Assembly: GCA_003153915.1 (NCBI GenBank)
Contig: PMBX01000016.1
Coordinates: forward strand, 7,811-18,326
Origin: Phycisphaerales bacterium
GTDB lineage: Bacteria; Planctomycetota; Phycisphaerae; SM23-33
Reading direction: 5' to 3'
DNA length: 10,516 nt
Shown here: positions 1 to 7,670 of the stretch, in pieces
Layout: each line of letters opens with the position of its first letter
How positions within the stretch are numbered: the first letter of the stretch is position 1
Notes under the pieces: generated by a model
Databases searched by the model: none
What the model saw: only the letters and a program-made list of their open reading frames with translations
Told to the model about the DNA's origin: nothing
Translations under genes and position numbers: made by a program

Positions 1-926
1 AGCGACACCGAGGCGATGACCAGGAACATGAAGTTCCATAGCCGCCGCTGCTGCTTGATCTGCTCGATGATCTCCAGTGGGACGGTCACCTCGTAGTCCT
101 GTTTTTCGTGGTAGCGTTGCAACATGCTTCGCGCGATCGTCGAGCCGTTGATGACGGATGCCTCGTCGGCCATCTGGAGAATGCACTGGCTGACGACGAC
201 CTTCTCGTAGGTTTCGCTGCCGGCCGAGACCATGATGTTGATCTCACCAAATCTGGCCAGGTCGGCGGTCATGGGGATTACGATGTAGTTCTCCACGTCG
301 CTGGCCCCGCCCGCCAGCGCCAGGGGGAGCTGTCGGATGATCCCCACGACGGTAAACGGTTCGGACCCCAGCCAGATCGTCTGGCCCAGCGGGTCGTTGT
401 AGAGCAGCAGCCGCCGTGCCATCGATGCGGTGAGGATGCAGACGGGCCGGCTGCGAAGGTAATCGGCGCTGGTGAGGAACCTGCCGCCCACCATGTCCGT
501 CTGGGCGATCCGCGAGTAGGCCGGTTCGGTGGCGATGACCGTCGCAGATAAGCTCCGCCCGGCAACCCGCGCGTATTTCTGCGTTCGTCGCACCACGACG
601 CAGCGGACCACACCGGGCAGGTTGGTGCGCAGGCGAGCCACATCCTTGTTGGCCAGACCGTATTCGAGGATTCCTGAGGATTGCGCCGAGGCGCCCGACT
701 CCTCCGGCGGCTTGACGGAACTGACAATGATGTTGTTGCTGCCCATGCGGCGCAGGGCGCGCTGCGCCTCGTAGCTGCCGCCCTCGTTGATCGCCAGCAT
801 GGCGATGACGCTCCAGACGCCAAAGAGGATGCCCAGAATGGTCAGGCCCGACCGGACCTTGTGCGCCAAGAGGCTGTGGAGGCCCAGGCGAAGGATGTCC
901 CAGAGTTTGCCCGTGAAGATTTTCAT
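1..926 (-). CDS. MacB-type ABC transporter permease (partial, C-terminus outside window)
   Basis: This is the inner-membrane permease of a MacB-like exporter, which drives substrate from the periplasm through the adaptor and TolC-type channel rather than across the inner membrane. The 308 residues in the window begin with a short amphipathic segment, followed by the first membrane helix at about residues 28-46 (LTILGILFGVWSVIAML). The usual MacB 'core' periplasmic domain follows (about 48-295), including motifs such as MGSNNIIV and VVGIIRQLPLAL. A second hydrophobic segment is just starting (WNFMFLVIASVS) when the sequence leaves the window at base 1. A full protein would be about 400 residues with four helices, so roughly 100 residues and the last two helices are missing. 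The ATG at 926 overlaps the ATPase stop codon as ATGA, which indicates translational coupling. Here ATPase and permease are separate chains, unlike the fused MacB of Escherichia coli. Family assignment is firm; the substrate is unknown. Confidence 0.93.
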   Translation of the reverse strand, partial: MKIFTGKLWDILRLGLHSLLAHKVRSGLTILGILFGVWSVIAMLAINEGGSYEAQRALRRMGSNNIIVSSVKPPEESGASAQSSGILEYGLANKDVARLRTNLPGVVRCVVVRRTQKYARVAGRSLSATVIATEPAYSRIAQTDMVGGRFLTSADYLRSRPVCILTASMARRLLLYNDPLGQTIWLGSEPFTVVGIIRQLPLALAGGASDVENYIVIPMTADLARFGEINIMVSAGSETYEKVVVSQCILQMADEASVINGSTIARSMLQRYHEKQDYEVTVPLEIIEQIKQQRRLWNFMFLVIASVS

Positions 927-1627
927 TCCGCTTGGTCCTGGTGATGGTTGCGACGATCGGAATCGACCAGGCCGTCGCGCAGGCGGATGACGCGATGCGT
1001 GTGGGCGGCCACACCTTCATCGTGCGTTACCAGGATAAGGGTTCTTCCTCGCCGATGGAGGTCGTCGAAGAGGGCGAGGATTTCCTGGGAGGTCTGACTA
1101 TCCAGGTTGCCCGTGGGTTCATCGGCCAGCAGCACCAGTGGATCGTTGGCCAGCGAACGGGCGATGGCGGCCCGCTGTTGTTGCCCGCCGGAAAGCTCCG
1201 AGGGGCGATGGTCCATCCGTTCGCCGAGTCCCACCATTGCCGCCAGTTCCATTCCGCGGCTGCGCCTGAGACGTCGGGGGATGCCCTGGTAGAACAGCGG
1301 AACCTCGATGTTCTCCACCAGGGTCATCTGCGAAATAAGGTTGAAACTCTGGAAGATGAAACCGATCCGCCGGTTCCGCACATCGCTGAGTTGATCGTCG
1401 CTCATCCCGGAGACATCCTGTCCGCCCAGCCAGTAGCGGCCTCGGGTGGGACGGTCCAGGCATCCCAGGAGGTTGAGCATCGTGCTCTTGCCCGATCCGC
1501 TGGGGCCCATGATCGCGACGTACTCGCCCGCTTCGATGGCCAGGTCCACGCCACGCAGCGCCGCCACGCCCGGGCCGACGGGATAGACCTTCCACAACTC
1601 CTCCAGATGGATCAACACCTCAGCCAA
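923..1627 (-). CDS. MacB/LolD-type ABC transporter ATP-binding protein
   Basis: This is the cytoplasmic ATPase that powers the neighbouring permease. At 234 residues it has the normal size for the MacB/LolD/FtsE group. All nucleotide-binding motifs are visible in order: Walker A GPSGSGKST (41-49), Q-loop Q93 in FIFQSFNLI, signature LSGGQQQR (145-152), Walker B VLLADE (165-170) with catalytic E170, D-loop GNLDS, and switch H202 in VTHD. The stretch LADEPTGNLDS and the early LLGCLDRPT are typical of this subfamily. The start taken here is a TTG codon only 2 nt after the adaptor stop. An in-frame GTG three codons later (1618) is an alternative, and neither has a strong Shine-Dalgarno sequence; GGAAAG lies inside the adaptor's last codons. 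The gene ends in an ATGA overlap with the permease. The C-terminus is short and polar (NHHQDQAE). All residues needed for hydrolysis are present, so it should be active. Confidence 0.97.
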   Translation of the reverse strand: MAEVLIHLEELWKVYPVGPGVAALRGVDLAIEAGEYVAIMGPSGSGKSTMLNLLGCLDRPTRGRYWLGGQDVSGMSDDQLSDVRNRRIGFIFQSFNLISQMTLVENIEVPLFYQGIPRRLRRSRGMELAAMVGLGERMDHRPSELSGGQQQRAAIARSLANDPLVLLADEPTGNLDSQTSQEILALFDDLHRRGRTLILVTHDEGVAAHTHRVIRLRDGLVDSDRRNHHQDQAE

Positions 1628-1629
1628 GG

Positions 1630-3252
1630 CTAGCCGCCATTCTTTCCATTGGTCCCGCTTTGGGGTTCATTCCCGGAACGGTTCTTCCCATTGCCGCCTC
1701 CTTCCGTTGTCCCTTCCTCGCTCGGTTGGGCCAAAAGCACTTTGTCGCCCTGGACCAGGCCCGAGACGATCTCCACGGCGGCGTCGCTCATGCGCCCCAC
1801 CTTGACGGGGACTTTTTCCTGGGAACTCCCGGAAACCTTCCAGCAGTATGTCTGCTCCTGTTCGGAGAATACCGCGGCGATCGGCACGTACAGCACGTCG
1901 GTGAGCCTGGCAAGAACGATCTCCACCTTGGCGGTCATTTCCGGTTTCAGCAGGGACTGTTGTTCCTCGCCCACCTTCACGATGACCGTGTAGACCTTCA
2001 TGTTGCGGGAGGCCCACCAACCCTGGCTTTCGGGCACCGGGGCGACCTTGGTCACAGTGCCCTTGAGGACGACATCCGGCTGGGCGTCCATGCGTACATA
2101 GGACTCCAGGCCCAGCGTGACCTGATCCTTCAGCGCCTCGGAGATCTTCGTGTTGATCTGAAGGCTGGTCATGTCCGGGATAATCATCAATTGCTGGCGG
2201 GATTCGATCTTTTCGCCGACCGCCACGGTGGTCTTGGAACGATCCCAGTCATAGCGGCTGGTCTTGTAGATAACCAATCCGGATTGGGTGGCCTTGACCA
2301 GAAGTTTTGTCTCGTCCTCGAGCAGCAAACTCAGATTGTTCTTGTTCATCTCCAGCGTGCTATTGCGGGTTTGCGTCGTCGCTTCGGCCACCAGCAATTG
2401 GGTCTTCTCCTCCACCTGCGATTGTTCAAATTGCAGTTGGGCGTCGGTGATGGCATCGTTGAGCTTGCGAAGCTCCTTCTGATCGTCGTATTCACGGATC
2501 ATGTCCACCTTGGCCTTGGCGTTCTCCACCGCCGCGGCTTTGCGTTTAACCTCCAGCCCCTTGGCGTCCAGGTCCTTCTTGCTGTAAGGCTGATTGTCCT
2601 TCATTTCCGGCAGGTCGTTGACCGTGTGCATGAAGTCCAGTTCCTTCTGCGCCAGGGTCAGCTCCTGCTGGGCGAGGTCCACGTCGCTCTGCGCCTGGCG
2701 GAGCGTGACGGGGCCTTCCCCCTTCTGATATCGCAATAGGTTCTGCTGTGCGTCCAGCAGCGCATGCTCTGCCTGGACGACCTTGTTGGCCAGGTCCTTC
2801 TTCTTCATCTTGAAATTCTCGCTGGCCTCGACATATAGGTTTTCCGCCGAGGCGACATCGAGCTTGGCCTTGATAAGAGCGTCGTTCAGTTCCTTGCACT
2901 CGAACTGAATGACCAGGTCGCCTTCCTTGACAAGCGTTCCGTCGCTCACCACCTGCTTGATGGTGGCCGGCCAGCGAAGCTCATTGGAGATGACCTTCTT
3001 TTTATCGGCTTCCACGTCGCCCCGCTCGGTGACGGAGACGATCAGGGGGCCTCGCTTGACTTCGGCCAGCAGGCCGGGGGCAATCCGCGGACTGGTGGAA
3101 CCGGATACGCCCCAGGCCACCATGACTACCACCAACACCACCCCCCCGGCAGCCAGGTACCACCGACGCCTCAGCAGGGCGGGAAGCTTATCGGCCCAGG
3201 TACGGATAGAGTTTTTCCAGCCGCTCAAATCCAAATGGTTTATCACGCTCAT
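1630..3252 (-). CDS. Periplasmic adaptor (membrane-fusion) protein of HlyD/MacA type
   Basis: This adaptor links the inner-membrane MacB-like permease to the outer-membrane channel. It has 540 residues, long for a MacA-type adaptor (usually about 370-400). After about 30 cytoplasmic residues comes one membrane anchor (about 33-49, AAGGVVLVVVMVAWGV). The first half of a lipoyl domain follows (about 68-120), then a very long charged helical hairpin (about 122-312) with a turn near 212-224. The second lipoyl half is at about 318-358 (ATQSGLVIY...GEKI...QQLMIIPD), the beta-barrel at about 362-448, and the membrane-proximal domain at about 453-507 (VLYVPIAAVF...V..GL..GDKV). The last 30 residues are a Gly/Asn/Ser-rich tail. 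I chose the ATG at 3252 because GAGAAAGG lies 8 nt upstream; longer in-frame starts at 3270 and 3306 are possible. The start lies inside the channel gene, overlapping it by 65 nt. The stop is 2 nt before the ATPase start, so all four genes are probably co-translated. Confidence 0.93.
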   Translation of the reverse strand: MSVINHLDLSGWKNSIRTWADKLPALLRRRWYLAAGGVVLVVVMVAWGVSGSTSPRIAPGLLAEVKRGPLIVSVTERGDVEADKKKVISNELRWPATIKQVVSDGTLVKEGDLVIQFECKELNDALIKAKLDVASAENLYVEASENFKMKKKDLANKVVQAEHALLDAQQNLLRYQKGEGPVTLRQAQSDVDLAQQELTLAQKELDFMHTVNDLPEMKDNQPYSKKDLDAKGLEVKRKAAAVENAKAKVDMIREYDDQKELRKLNDAITDAQLQFEQSQVEEKTQLLVAEATTQTRNSTLEMNKNNLSLLLEDETKLLVKATQSGLVIYKTSRYDWDRSKTTVAVGEKIESRQQLMIIPDMTSLQINTKISEALKDQVTLGLESYVRMDAQPDVVLKGTVTKVAPVPESQGWWASRNMKVYTVIVKVGEEQQSLLKPEMTAKVEIVLARLTDVLYVPIAAVFSEQEQTYCWKVSGSSQEKVPVKVGRMSDAAVEIVSGLVQGDKVLLAQPSEEGTTEGGGNGKNRSGNEPQSGTNGKNGG

Positions 3253-4903
3253 GGAGCACGCCTTTCTCATCGGCCTCGATGAGTCCCAAGTCGGCCAGGA
3301 ACGCAAGCCGTGTTGTCGTATACCCGACCACCGCGGCCGTCAGACCGTTCTGCGCCTCGCGCAGCGCGTCTTCGGCTTCCAGCACGTCGCGCGCGGAGGC
3401 CTGGCCTTCCTTCTGCTGCAACTCCGCCAGCTTCCTCCGCCTTCGGGCCAATTCCACGTTGCGGACCTGAAGTTCGTAGCTCTGCCTTGACTGGTCCAAC
3501 TGGCGGTAGGATTTGCGGACTTCCAGCACCACGTTGTCGAGGAACTCCGAATAGTCCCGCTTGGCCTTGTCGAAAGCCAACATGCTGTTGCGGTACGCAT
3601 TCCGGTTGTCGGTCTGGTCCAGTTGATATTCAAACGACGCCCCAGCCGTTCGCGTATGGTCGTTGAAACGGGTGCGGTAAAACTTCCGCGGTGCGGTGCC
3701 CGGCGCCGAAATGCCCAGTTCCAGGTCAAGGACGGGCAGGAATTTATCGGCCGCCAGGTCCACGTCCCTTTCGGCATCGCGGAGATCGGCGCGGCGGTTC
3801 AGCACGTCGCTTCGCGCAGACATGGCCACGCCGACGGCCTGGTCTTCCTTAAGATTCAGGGGTTCCAGGCCCTTCTCCACCAGCCGCTCAATCGCGGCTG
3901 GGTAGTCGCCCTCCACGGCGGCCGCCACGGGAAGGCCCAGGGTGATTTTGAACTGGTCCAGCCCGTTGCGATAGTCCTGCTGGTCGCTCTGGAGACTAAT
4001 CATGGCGTTGAGCAGGTTCTGCTCGGCCTGGTCCTGCTCGATACGCGGGGACTGCCCGCCCTGGACCAGCACGCGCGTCTGGACAAGAGTTTGTTTCAGC
4101 CGCGTGATGCTTCGTTCCCGATTGACCAACTGGTCCTGCTGCTGAAGAAGACGATAATATTGCGTAATGATATCGGCGGCGAACGTCTGGCGGAACCGCT
4201 GATACTCGAACACCGCCAGCAGCAGGTCGCGCTCCGCGCGGTACTGGTTCTCGTAGGCCGATCCATTCCAAGCGCCCTGTAGCAGCGGCTGGGTGAAATT
4301 TGCCTTCATCAGCGATCCGACCGTGGTGCCGCCTGCACCGGTGAAGTCCGTCAGCACGTCAAGTCCATAGGCCGCCGTGAAGACCCCGCCGTTGAGGAAC
4401 TTCTGCGTCAATGTCAGATCGGGATTGACTGTACCGACGTTGTCTTGCGGACCGTTATTGACCTTGGTATGAGTGGCGTCGGCAGCGACCGTCCCGCCCA
4501 AGAGGGGATAATCCCACGACCTCCTACCGCTGGAAACCGACAATGCCCGGCTGAACAGTTCCTCCGTTTTATCCTGCAAGGCCCGGCTGTTGCGAAAGGC
4601 AATCTCCACCGCCTCCAGCGGGGCCAGCTTCTGCACCGGGCCGGAACCCAGCGAGATGGTCTTGTCGCCCACCCGAATGACCGGATTGTTTGGCTCGTTC
4701 CTGACGGCAAAAGGCCGGTAGGTTGCGTCGAAGGGCTGGGTGGTCCCCAGTGCCCTTTTGTTGGCCGACTGGATCGCACCACCCGCGGCGAGGTCCGCTC
4801 GGCGCGCATACCATCCCGTGCAGCCGCCCGCCAGCAACGGCCACGCCAAAACAGACAAAACGATCCCCGCGCCAAGCGCCTTCACCGGCGTTCCTTTTTG
4901 CAT
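3188..4903 (-). CDS. TolC-type outer membrane efflux lipoprotein
   Basis: This is the outer-membrane channel of the exporter encoded by the next three genes. From the ATG at 4903 it has 571 residues. The N-terminus MQKGTPVK plus a hydrophobic run ends in a lipobox (LLAGGC), with acylated Cys28 predicted, so it should be a lipid-anchored channel like OprM/CusC rather than plain TolC. An N-terminal stretch of roughly 90 residues precedes two outer-membrane-efflux (OEP) repeats rich in long amphipathic helices, with beta segments between them. Typical parts are LTQKFLNGGVFTAAYGLD, the helices around AADIITQYYRLLQQQDQLVNR, and in the second repeat RSDVLNRRADLRDAERDVDLA followed by VLEVRKSYRQLDQSRQSYEL. 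An in-frame ATG at 4942 would add 13 residues ahead of the signal peptide. I reject it because the 4903 start gives a textbook signal, although neither start has a good Shine-Dalgarno sequence. The 3' end overlaps the adaptor start by 65 nt. It is the first gene of the operon. Confidence 0.92.
   Translation of the reverse strand: MQKGTPVKALGAGIVLSVLAWPLLAGGCTGWYARRADLAAGGAIQSANKRALGTTQPFDATYRPFAVRNEPNNPVIRVGDKTISLGSGPVQKLAPLEAVEIAFRNSRALQDKTEELFSRALSVSSGRRSWDYPLLGGTVAADATHTKVNNGPQDNVGTVNPDLTLTQKFLNGGVFTAAYGLDVLTDFTGAGGTTVGSLMKANFTQPLLQGAWNGSAYENQYRAERDLLLAVFEYQRFRQTFAADIITQYYRLLQQQDQLVNRERSITRLKQTLVQTRVLVQGGQSPRIEQDQAEQNLLNAMISLQSDQQDYRNGLDQFKITLGLPVAAAVEGDYPAAIERLVEKGLEPLNLKEDQAVGVAMSARSDVLNRRADLRDAERDVDLAADKFLPVLDLELGISAPGTAPRKFYRTRFNDHTRTAGASFEYQLDQTDNRNAYRNSMLAFDKAKRDYSEFLDNVVLEVRKSYRQLDQSRQSYELQVRNVELARRRRKLAELQQKEGQASARDVLEAEDALREAQNGLTAAVVGYTTTRLAFLADLGLIEADEKGVLHERDKPFGFERLEKLYPYLGR
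3261..3268 (-). promoter_or_regulatory. Ribosome binding site deciding the adaptor start
   Basis: Read on the minus strand this is GAGAAAGG, placed 8 nt before the ATG at 3252. It lies within the 3' coding part of the TolC-type gene. It is the reason for preferring the 540-residue adaptor over the longer in-frame forms, one of which (ATG at 3270) would start within this site. Confidence 0.55.
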
Positions 4904-4937
4904 TGATGCTGCGGAATGATCTGACCCGCCAGCGGGA

Positions 4938-4967
4938 ATCATACCGCCAAGCGGCAGCTCAGGCCAA
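4938..4967 (-). promoter_or_regulatory. Candidate sigma70-like promoter of the exporter operon
   Basis: On the minus strand TTGGCC (4967-4962) and TATGAT (4943-4938) are separated by 18 nt, a fair match to -35/-10 elements. Transcription would start near 4931, about 28 nt before the chosen ATG at 4903. The alternative ATG at 4942 lies inside the -10 element, so this promoter would be compatible only with the shorter channel protein. This is based on sequence match alone. Confidence 0.3.
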
Positions 4968-5049
4968 GTCCCTCTAGACGCGGGCTGAGAGAAAGATTAA
5001 CCGCTTCCATAGATAAGACGCACCAAAAGTTCCTCTGTTTCACCCAATT

Positions 5050-5080
5050 GAGAAAAAATTGGCCGCCATGCGATCCGGCC
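5050..5080 (-). terminator. Candidate intrinsic terminator after the beta-mannosidase gene
   Basis: Read on the minus strand, GGCCG (5080-5076), a 10-nt loop and CGGCC (5065-5061) form a perfect 5-bp GC stem. It is followed by AATTTTTTCTC (5060-5050), with six consecutive T residues. It lies about 60 nt after the stop codon of the GH2 gene and before the exporter operon promoter candidate, so it would separate the two transcription units. The stem is short, which limits confidence. A 6-bp perfect inverted repeat ATGCCC-ATTT-GGGCAT at 5110-5125 lies just upstream but has no T-tract. Confidence 0.45.
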
Positions 5081-5137
5081 GGTAGGTTTTTCGCCTTTCC
5101 ATGTCCACAATGCCCATTTGGGCATGGAATCGGGAAG

Positions 5138-7615
5138 TCAGATCGCGGCATCGACGGCGGATGCATTTAGCGCACGGACCGTCAGCTTCACTGCGCCGGC
5201 GGCATCCAGTATGCGGACCTTCCTGGTTGCCCCGGCGGGAAGATCGAAGAAGTTGTCATCAAACCATCCCTCGCTTTGGGCGCATGGGGCAATACTTACC
5301 TGTCGGGCGAAGGCATCCGTGGCAATTTCCAGCCACCCATCGGCGACCCGCGCCGAGAGGTGGGCCTGCCCCAGATGCAGGTAACGCTCGCCGATAAGTA
5401 CGAGGGTGGATTCCATATCTCCAAGCCGCGCCAGGAGATAATCGCTTCGCAGGGATATCGGTCCCAACGGGGTGACATCCAGGCAACGGTGGCTTTGTCC
5501 AGGCGCGACCTCAACGGAGGTCTTAAGCGTCCCTTTCAGCTCGCCGGAGAACCGCCGGTGCTCCAGAATCAGTTCGCCGGCTATCGGTTTGGTGGAATCG
5601 TTGATGACCCAGACGTGGATGTCCTCGGCCGTCCGCTCGAAACTCACCAGCACCGGCTGGTAGGCACGGCGGATAAAATAGTAGGCAATCTTTGGCTGGA
5701 GGTAATAATCGATGGCGCTCCAGTACAGGATCGGCCAGGCGTCGTTGAGGCGCCAGATGATATTGCCCCAGCACCGCCGCGAGCCGTCGGGCTGCCCGTC
5801 GCTTACTCCGCGTCGCTGCCGCTCCACGCGCCGCTGGAGATACTCTCCGTGCGCGGTGCCAAGTACGCGCACCAGGTCCTCCGCCGACGCCGGATCACAG
5901 AACTCCTCCACATGGGCGACCTTGTCCCACGAACCGTCGACGGAGCGATACTGCCACATCTCCGGCCAGGCCGGCTGACCGGGCTTGCGGATGGCGGGAT
6001 CGTAGCCGCTCGGCCAGAGGTCCTCCGGCGACATAAACTTGCGCATGCTGGTGATGCCCGGCGCGCTGGCCCGGCCGACCTCGGAGGCAAATGTGGGCAC
6101 CGAGGCGTGCGGGGTAAATGTCAGCGTGGAGTAGTCGTGCCAATCGCCCTCCAAGGGCCAGTTGGGCACCGCCCCGCCGAAAGGCGAACTGGGATGGTAG
6201 TACCGGTCGGGGTCGAGCTGGGAGCAGATGCCTGGTATCAGTTCCTCGAAAAGCTGCCGGCCTTGCGTGGGCATGCCCCCGTAACCGAAATCCCATCCCA
6301 TGTGGTTCTCGTTTCCCCCGCACCACAGGAGGATGCACGGGTGGTTGCGAAGGCGGCGGACGATGTCGGTGATCTCCTGGCGGCAGTTTTCGTCGAATTC
6401 CGGCAGACCCGCAGGCGGCATGCCGTAGTTGAAGATGAAGTCCTGCCAGACGAGGATTCCGCGGCGGTCGCATTCGTCGTGGAAATGTCGCGGTGGCACG
6501 TACCCGCCGCCCCAGACCCGCAGGACGTTCATCCGCGCCTGCCCGGCCATATCAAGCAGGCGGGATGCACGCTGGGCGTCCCAGCGGGCGGACATGCCCT
6601 CCACCTGCACCCAGTCGCCGCCCATCAGGAAGATCGGCTGGCCGTTGATGTCGAAGCGGAACCGCTTCTGGCCGGTCTTCGGATCGGCGGGAACAGCCTG
6701 GATACGGCGGATGCCGAAGGCGACTTCCCTGCGATCAATCTCCCGGCCGTCCTGGCGGAGGCTGACGTCCAGCCGATACAGGTCCGGCCGACCGTGCGTC
6801 CAAGGCCACCAGAGTTGGGGGTTTTCCACGGGAATCACCAACTCGGCGATCCACGCCACGGGCGATTCGCCCTGGGTGACAGGCCGGCCTTGCGGATCGG
6901 TGAGCGTCCAATGGACCGTCCCTTTTCCGCCGGCGGATTCGATGCGAACACGCAGCGTCGCCGATTGAAGATCCTCAGCCAAAACCGGGCGAACCCAAAC
7001 ATCCTCCAGCCAGGCGGGGGCCAGCGTCTCCAACACCACGTCGGCGAATATGCCTACGCGAACAAAACTCGGGCGAGCGCCCAGGTAGGAACCCCAATCG
7101 CCCCACTTGCGGAAGTATTGGGCCTTGGAGACTCGCCCCAGCGGTTCAAGGCGCTTCTGGAGGCTTTCCATGAATTGCGTGGGCGAACGGAACACCACCA
7201 GCAGGACATTTTCCTGCCCGGCCGGTCGGACCACGCCGGTGATTTCCACGGTGTAATGGCGGTGCATGTTGTCAAAGGAGCCGACGGGCCTGCCATTGAC
7301 AAAAACTTCCGCCAGCGTATCAAGGCCCTCAAACCTCAGCCGCATGGGGCCGCCTTGGGAACTCGACGTTGGGAAGCGACAAAGGTAGGCCCAATCCTTC
7401 CGGGCCACCCATGTGCACTCGGCGGCGTTACGCCCGACGTGCGGATCGGGAATCTCCCCGCGGGCAAAAAGAATGTCATGCACCTGGGCGGGCATCGCCG
7501 CTGCCATCCAGGTTTCATCAGGGGCAACGAGACTCGCCGCCAACTCCTTGCCCGCCTGGCCTGGTTCCAGCGGCTTGACAAACCATTGGTCCCTCAGAAC
7601 TGTCTGTGCTCGCAT
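5138..7615 (-). CDS. Glycoside hydrolase family 2, beta-mannosidase type
   Basis: This is an exo-acting retaining glycosidase expected to release mannose from non-reducing ends of beta-mannosides. Its 825 residues match the usual length of bacterial GH2 beta-mannosidases. Domains in order: an N-terminal sugar-binding jelly roll (to about 200, with FEGLDTLAEVFVNGRPVG), an Ig-like sandwich (about 205-305), the TIM barrel (about 320-640), and C-terminal beta domains. Barrel hallmarks are NVLRVWGGGYVPPRHFHDECD, then GILVWQDFIF, the acid/base E436 in WCGGNENH, the nucleophile E512 in TFASEVGR, and NDAWPILYWSAIDYY near the barrel end. The start at 7615 is preceded by AAGGAG at 7 nt spacing; an upstream in-frame GTG at 7633 has no such support. 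There is no signal peptide, so a cytoplasmic enzyme acting on imported oligosaccharides is likely. It is transcribed divergently from the PAS gene. The closest alternative specificity is another GH2 exo-enzyme such as exo-beta-glucosaminidase, which I consider less likely. Confidence 0.93.
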   Translation of the reverse strand: MRAQTVLRDQWFVKPLEPGQAGKELAASLVAPDETWMAAAMPAQVHDILFARGEIPDPHVGRNAAECTWVARKDWAYLCRFPTSSSQGGPMRLRFEGLDTLAEVFVNGRPVGSFDNMHRHYTVEITGVVRPAGQENVLLVVFRSPTQFMESLQKRLEPLGRVSKAQYFRKWGDWGSYLGARPSFVRVGIFADVVLETLAPAWLEDVWVRPVLAEDLQSATLRVRIESAGGKGTVHWTLTDPQGRPVTQGESPVAWIAELVIPVENPQLWWPWTHGRPDLYRLDVSLRQDGREIDRREVAFGIRRIQAVPADPKTGQKRFRFDINGQPIFLMGGDWVQVEGMSARWDAQRASRLLDMAGQARMNVLRVWGGGYVPPRHFHDECDRRGILVWQDFIFNYGMPPAGLPEFDENCRQEITDIVRRLRNHPCILLWCGGNENHMGWDFGYGGMPTQGRQLFEELIPGICSQLDPDRYYHPSSPFGGAVPNWPLEGDWHDYSTLTFTPHASVPTFASEVGRASAPGITSMRKFMSPEDLWPSGYDPAIRKPGQPAWPEMWQYRSVDGSWDKVAHVEEFCDPASAEDLVRVLGTAHGEYLQRRVERQRRGVSDGQPDGSRRCWGNIIWRLNDAWPILYWSAIDYYLQPKIAYYFIRRAYQPVLVSFERTAEDIHVWVINDSTKPIAGELILEHRRFSGELKGTLKTSVEVAPGQSHRCLDVTPLGPISLRSDYLLARLGDMESTLVLIGERYLHLGQAHLSARVADGWLEIATDAFARQVSIAPCAQSEGWFDDNFFDLPAGATRKVRILDAAGAVKLTVRALNASAVDAAI

Positions 7616-7622
7616 CGGTCTA

Positions 7623-7628
7623 CTCCTT
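7623..7628 (-). promoter_or_regulatory. Strong ribosome binding site of the beta-mannosidase gene
   Basis: The minus strand reads AAGGAG, ending 7 nt before the ATG at 7615. It is the best Shine-Dalgarno match in the window. It fixes the start codon and excludes the 6-residue longer GTG form. Confidence 0.75.
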
Positions 7629-7655
7629 GCCACGCCAAAGAAACATCGCCAACAC

Positions 7656-7670
7656 GGGTTATTCTATCCC
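7656..7670. promoter_or_regulatory. Imperfect dyad in the divergent control region, possible operator
   Basis: GGGTTA-TTC-TATCCC is a 6-3-6 inverted repeat with one mismatch. On the minus strand it contains a -10-like TAGAAT (7666-7661), about 45 nt before the GH2 start codon, so a protein bound here could control the beta-mannosidase gene. No convincing -35 element is seen. The dyad is short and could occur by chance. Confidence 0.22.

Noticed and set aside
932..1633. A 233-codon plus-strand frame covering the ATPase gene almost exactly.
   Set aside because: The opposite strand carries every ABC ATPase motif, so this is a shadow frame.
1660..2739. A 359-codon plus-strand frame opposite the adaptor gene.
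   Set aside because: The translation is His/Leu/Gly-rich without recognisable domains, and it mirrors the repetitive codon pattern of the coiled-coil region on the other strand.
5110..5125. Perfect palindromic hairpin ATGCCC-ATTT-GGGCAT after the beta-mannosidase stop codon, considered as the terminator.
   Set aside because: No T-tract follows on either strand. The GC stem at 5061-5080 followed by six T residues is the better candidate.
4939..5166. A 75-codon minus-strand frame between the beta-mannosidase and exporter genes.
   Set aside because: It overlaps the end of the GH2 gene, crosses the terminator and promoter candidates, has no ribosome site of note, and its sequence suggests no fold.
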